From a bacterium (GTDB lineage Bacteria > Eremiobacterota > Eremiobacteria > Baltobacterales > Baltobacteraceae), in assembly GCA_021784715.1 (NCBI GenBank), contig JAJYHP010000036.1, positions 1 through 6,457 on the forward strand: 6,457 bases of DNA, given 5' to 3'. The position numbers were made by a program, and so were the translations under genes. Below, piece after piece: positions 5,344 through 6,457 of this stretch. Position 1 is the first letter of the stretch; the number at the start of each line of letters is the position of its first letter. The notes under the pieces were generated by a model that searched no databases, was not told the origin of the DNA, and saw only the letters and a program-made list of their open reading frames with translations.

Positions 5344-6457
5344 TTAGAGCCCCATCCGCCGAGCGATGACGACGCGCTGAACCTCGTTGGTCCCCTCGCC
5401 GATCTCGTTGATTTTCTGGTCGCGATACATCCGCGAGACTGGGTACTCGTCCATGAATCCGTACCCGCCGTGAATCTGCACCGCCTCGTTGACCACTCGC
5501 CGCGAAACTTCGCCGGCGTAGAGTTTTGCCAAGCTCGCCGTCTGGAGGAAGTCGCGTTTGTTATCTTTCTCCCAGGCCGCCTTGAGCACCATGAGTTTGG
5601 AATGTTCGATCTCGCAGAGCATATCGACGAGCTTGAACTGAATCGCTTGGAACTTCGAAATCGTCTGTCCGAACGCGCGGCGCTCCTTGGCGTAGGCGAG
5701 CGCTTCGTCGTAGGCGCCCATCGCGAGCCCGACGCTCAACGCCGCGACCGAGATGCGGCCACCGTCGAGAATCGTCAGAAATTGCTTGAGCCCTTCGCCG
5801 CGCTTGCCGAGAAGATTCTCTTCGGGAACGCTCGCGTCGACGAACGAGAGCTCGCGCGTATCCGAGGCGCGCCAGCCCATTTTTCGGTACTTCTTGCTCC
5901 GCGTAAAACCGGGGGTCGCTTGCGGCACGATGATATTCGAAATCTCCGAGCGACCGTCGGCTCGCTTATCGGTAACCGCGGTAATCGTCGTGCCGCCGGT
6001 GAGATCGGTCCCCGAGTTGGTGATGAAGGCCTTGGTGCCGTTGATCCGCCAGTGCCCGTTCTCCAGCTGCGCGGTGGTGCGGCAATTGCCCGCATCGCTC
6101 CCCGCCTCCGGCTCGGTGAGCCCAAAGCCCCAGAGCATCTTGCCCTGAGCGAGCGGCACGAGATAGCGCTGCTTCTGCTCCTCGGTGCCGAAGAGGTAGA
6201 ACGGCGTCGCGCCGAGTGAAACGTGCGCCGCCATCGTAATCGCCGTCGAGGCGTCGGCGCGCGCGATCTCCATGATCGCCAGGGCGTAGCTCACGGTATC
6301 GGCGCCCGCCCCACCGTACGCCTCGGGAAAGGGAAGCCCCAGGAAGCCGAGCTCCGCCATCTTGGCGACGAGGTCGTAGGGGAAGGCCTCCTCGCGGTCC
6401 ATCTCCTCGGCACGCGGGCGTACCTCGTCGGTGGCGAACTCGCGGGCCAGGCGCGAA
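5344..6457 (-). CDS. Acyl-CoA dehydrogenase, 5' end off the window
   Basis: A flavin (FAD) enzyme that introduces the alpha-beta double bond into acyl-CoA thioesters in beta-oxidation or branched amino-acid breakdown, passing electrons to ETF. The frame is open to the right edge: 370 codons are visible, and upstream of Met at 6402 it continues as REFATDEVRPRAEE, a typical start of this family, so only some 10-20 residues are missing. Numbering from Met 6402: LGFLGLPFPEAYGGAG (18-33), GFGLTEPEAGSDA (92-104), NGTKAFITNSG (121-131) and YRKMGWRASDTRELSF (172-187). Then come RRAFGQTISKFQAIQFKLVDM (241-261, helical domain) and IHGGYGFMDEYPVSRMYRD (310-328). IGEGTNEVQR (334-343) supplies the likely catalytic base Glu336. 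It resembles short/branched-chain and general bacterial members; the chain-length preference cannot be read. The complete C-terminus ends at TAA. Confidence 0.95.
   Translation of the reverse strand, partial: SRLAREFATDEVRPRAEEMDREEAFPYDLVAKMAELGFLGLPFPEAYGGAGADTVSYALAIMEIARADASTAITMAAHVSLGATPFYLFGTEEQKQRYLVPLAQGKMLWGFGLTEPEAGSDAGNCRTTAQLENGHWRINGTKAFITNSGTDLTGGTTITAVTDKRADGRSEISNIIVPQATPGFTRSKKYRKMGWRASDTRELSFVDASVPEENLLGKRGEGLKQFLTILDGGRISVAALSVGLAMGAYDEALAYAKERRAFGQTISKFQAIQFKLVDMLCEIEHSKLMVLKAAWEKDNKRDFLQTASLAKLYAGEVSRRVVNEAVQIHGGYGFMDEYPVSRMYRDQKINEIGEGTNEVQRVVIARRMGL

Noticed and set aside
5470..6219. Plus-strand open frame of 249 codons opposite the acyl-CoA dehydrogenase
   Set aside because: It is antisense to a strongly conserved enzyme gene and has no recognisable domain.

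Overview
This is a GC-rich bacterial window with seven protein-coding genes packed almost end to end. The only real non-coding gaps are about 46 and 81 nt, so no stretch over 300 nt lacks a gene. I see no tRNA, rRNA, CRISPR array or mobile element. Two or three products carry Sec-type signal peptides and none of them has a lipobox, which fits a cell with a periplasm. The base composition and gene mix would suit an uncultivated soil lineage such as Eremiobacterota, but that placement is a guess and nothing here fixes the phylum.

Left block (1-1584, minus strand): an exported molybdate/sulfate-type solute-binding protein is followed by an exported DsrE-like protein that runs off the left edge. 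The two overlap by ATGA, and the ribosome-binding site of the second gene lies inside the last codons of the first, so they are probably translationally coupled. No permease or ATPase is visible. Across an AT-rich 46-nt divergent region (1585-1630), which holds a perfect 7+7 inverted repeat, a LysR-family regulator is read the other way. Divergent layout plus an operator-like palindrome suggests that this LysR protein controls the binding protein/DsrE-like pair, possibly in response to a sulfur or other oxyanion.

Middle block (1631-4702, plus strand): lysR, a dienelactone-hydrolase-family enzyme with a Ser nucleophile (TTG start, overlapping the lysR stop) and rmuC (4 nt further on) form a tight co-directional run. 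It ends 5 nt from a convergent gene.

Right block (4708-6457, minus strand): an acyl-CoA dehydrogenase enters from the right edge (5' end missing). After 81 nt comes an exported PrxQ/BCP-type peroxiredoxin. The gap between them holds a long imperfect hairpin whose 3' arm contains the peroxiredoxin Shine-Dalgarno sequence. This is the most distinctive non-coding signal in the window.

The genes do not make an obviously new defence or mobile system. The items most worth following up are the LysR/palindrome/binding-protein/DsrE-like module, the SD-sequestering leader hairpin, and the paired active-site substitutions in the hydrolase.
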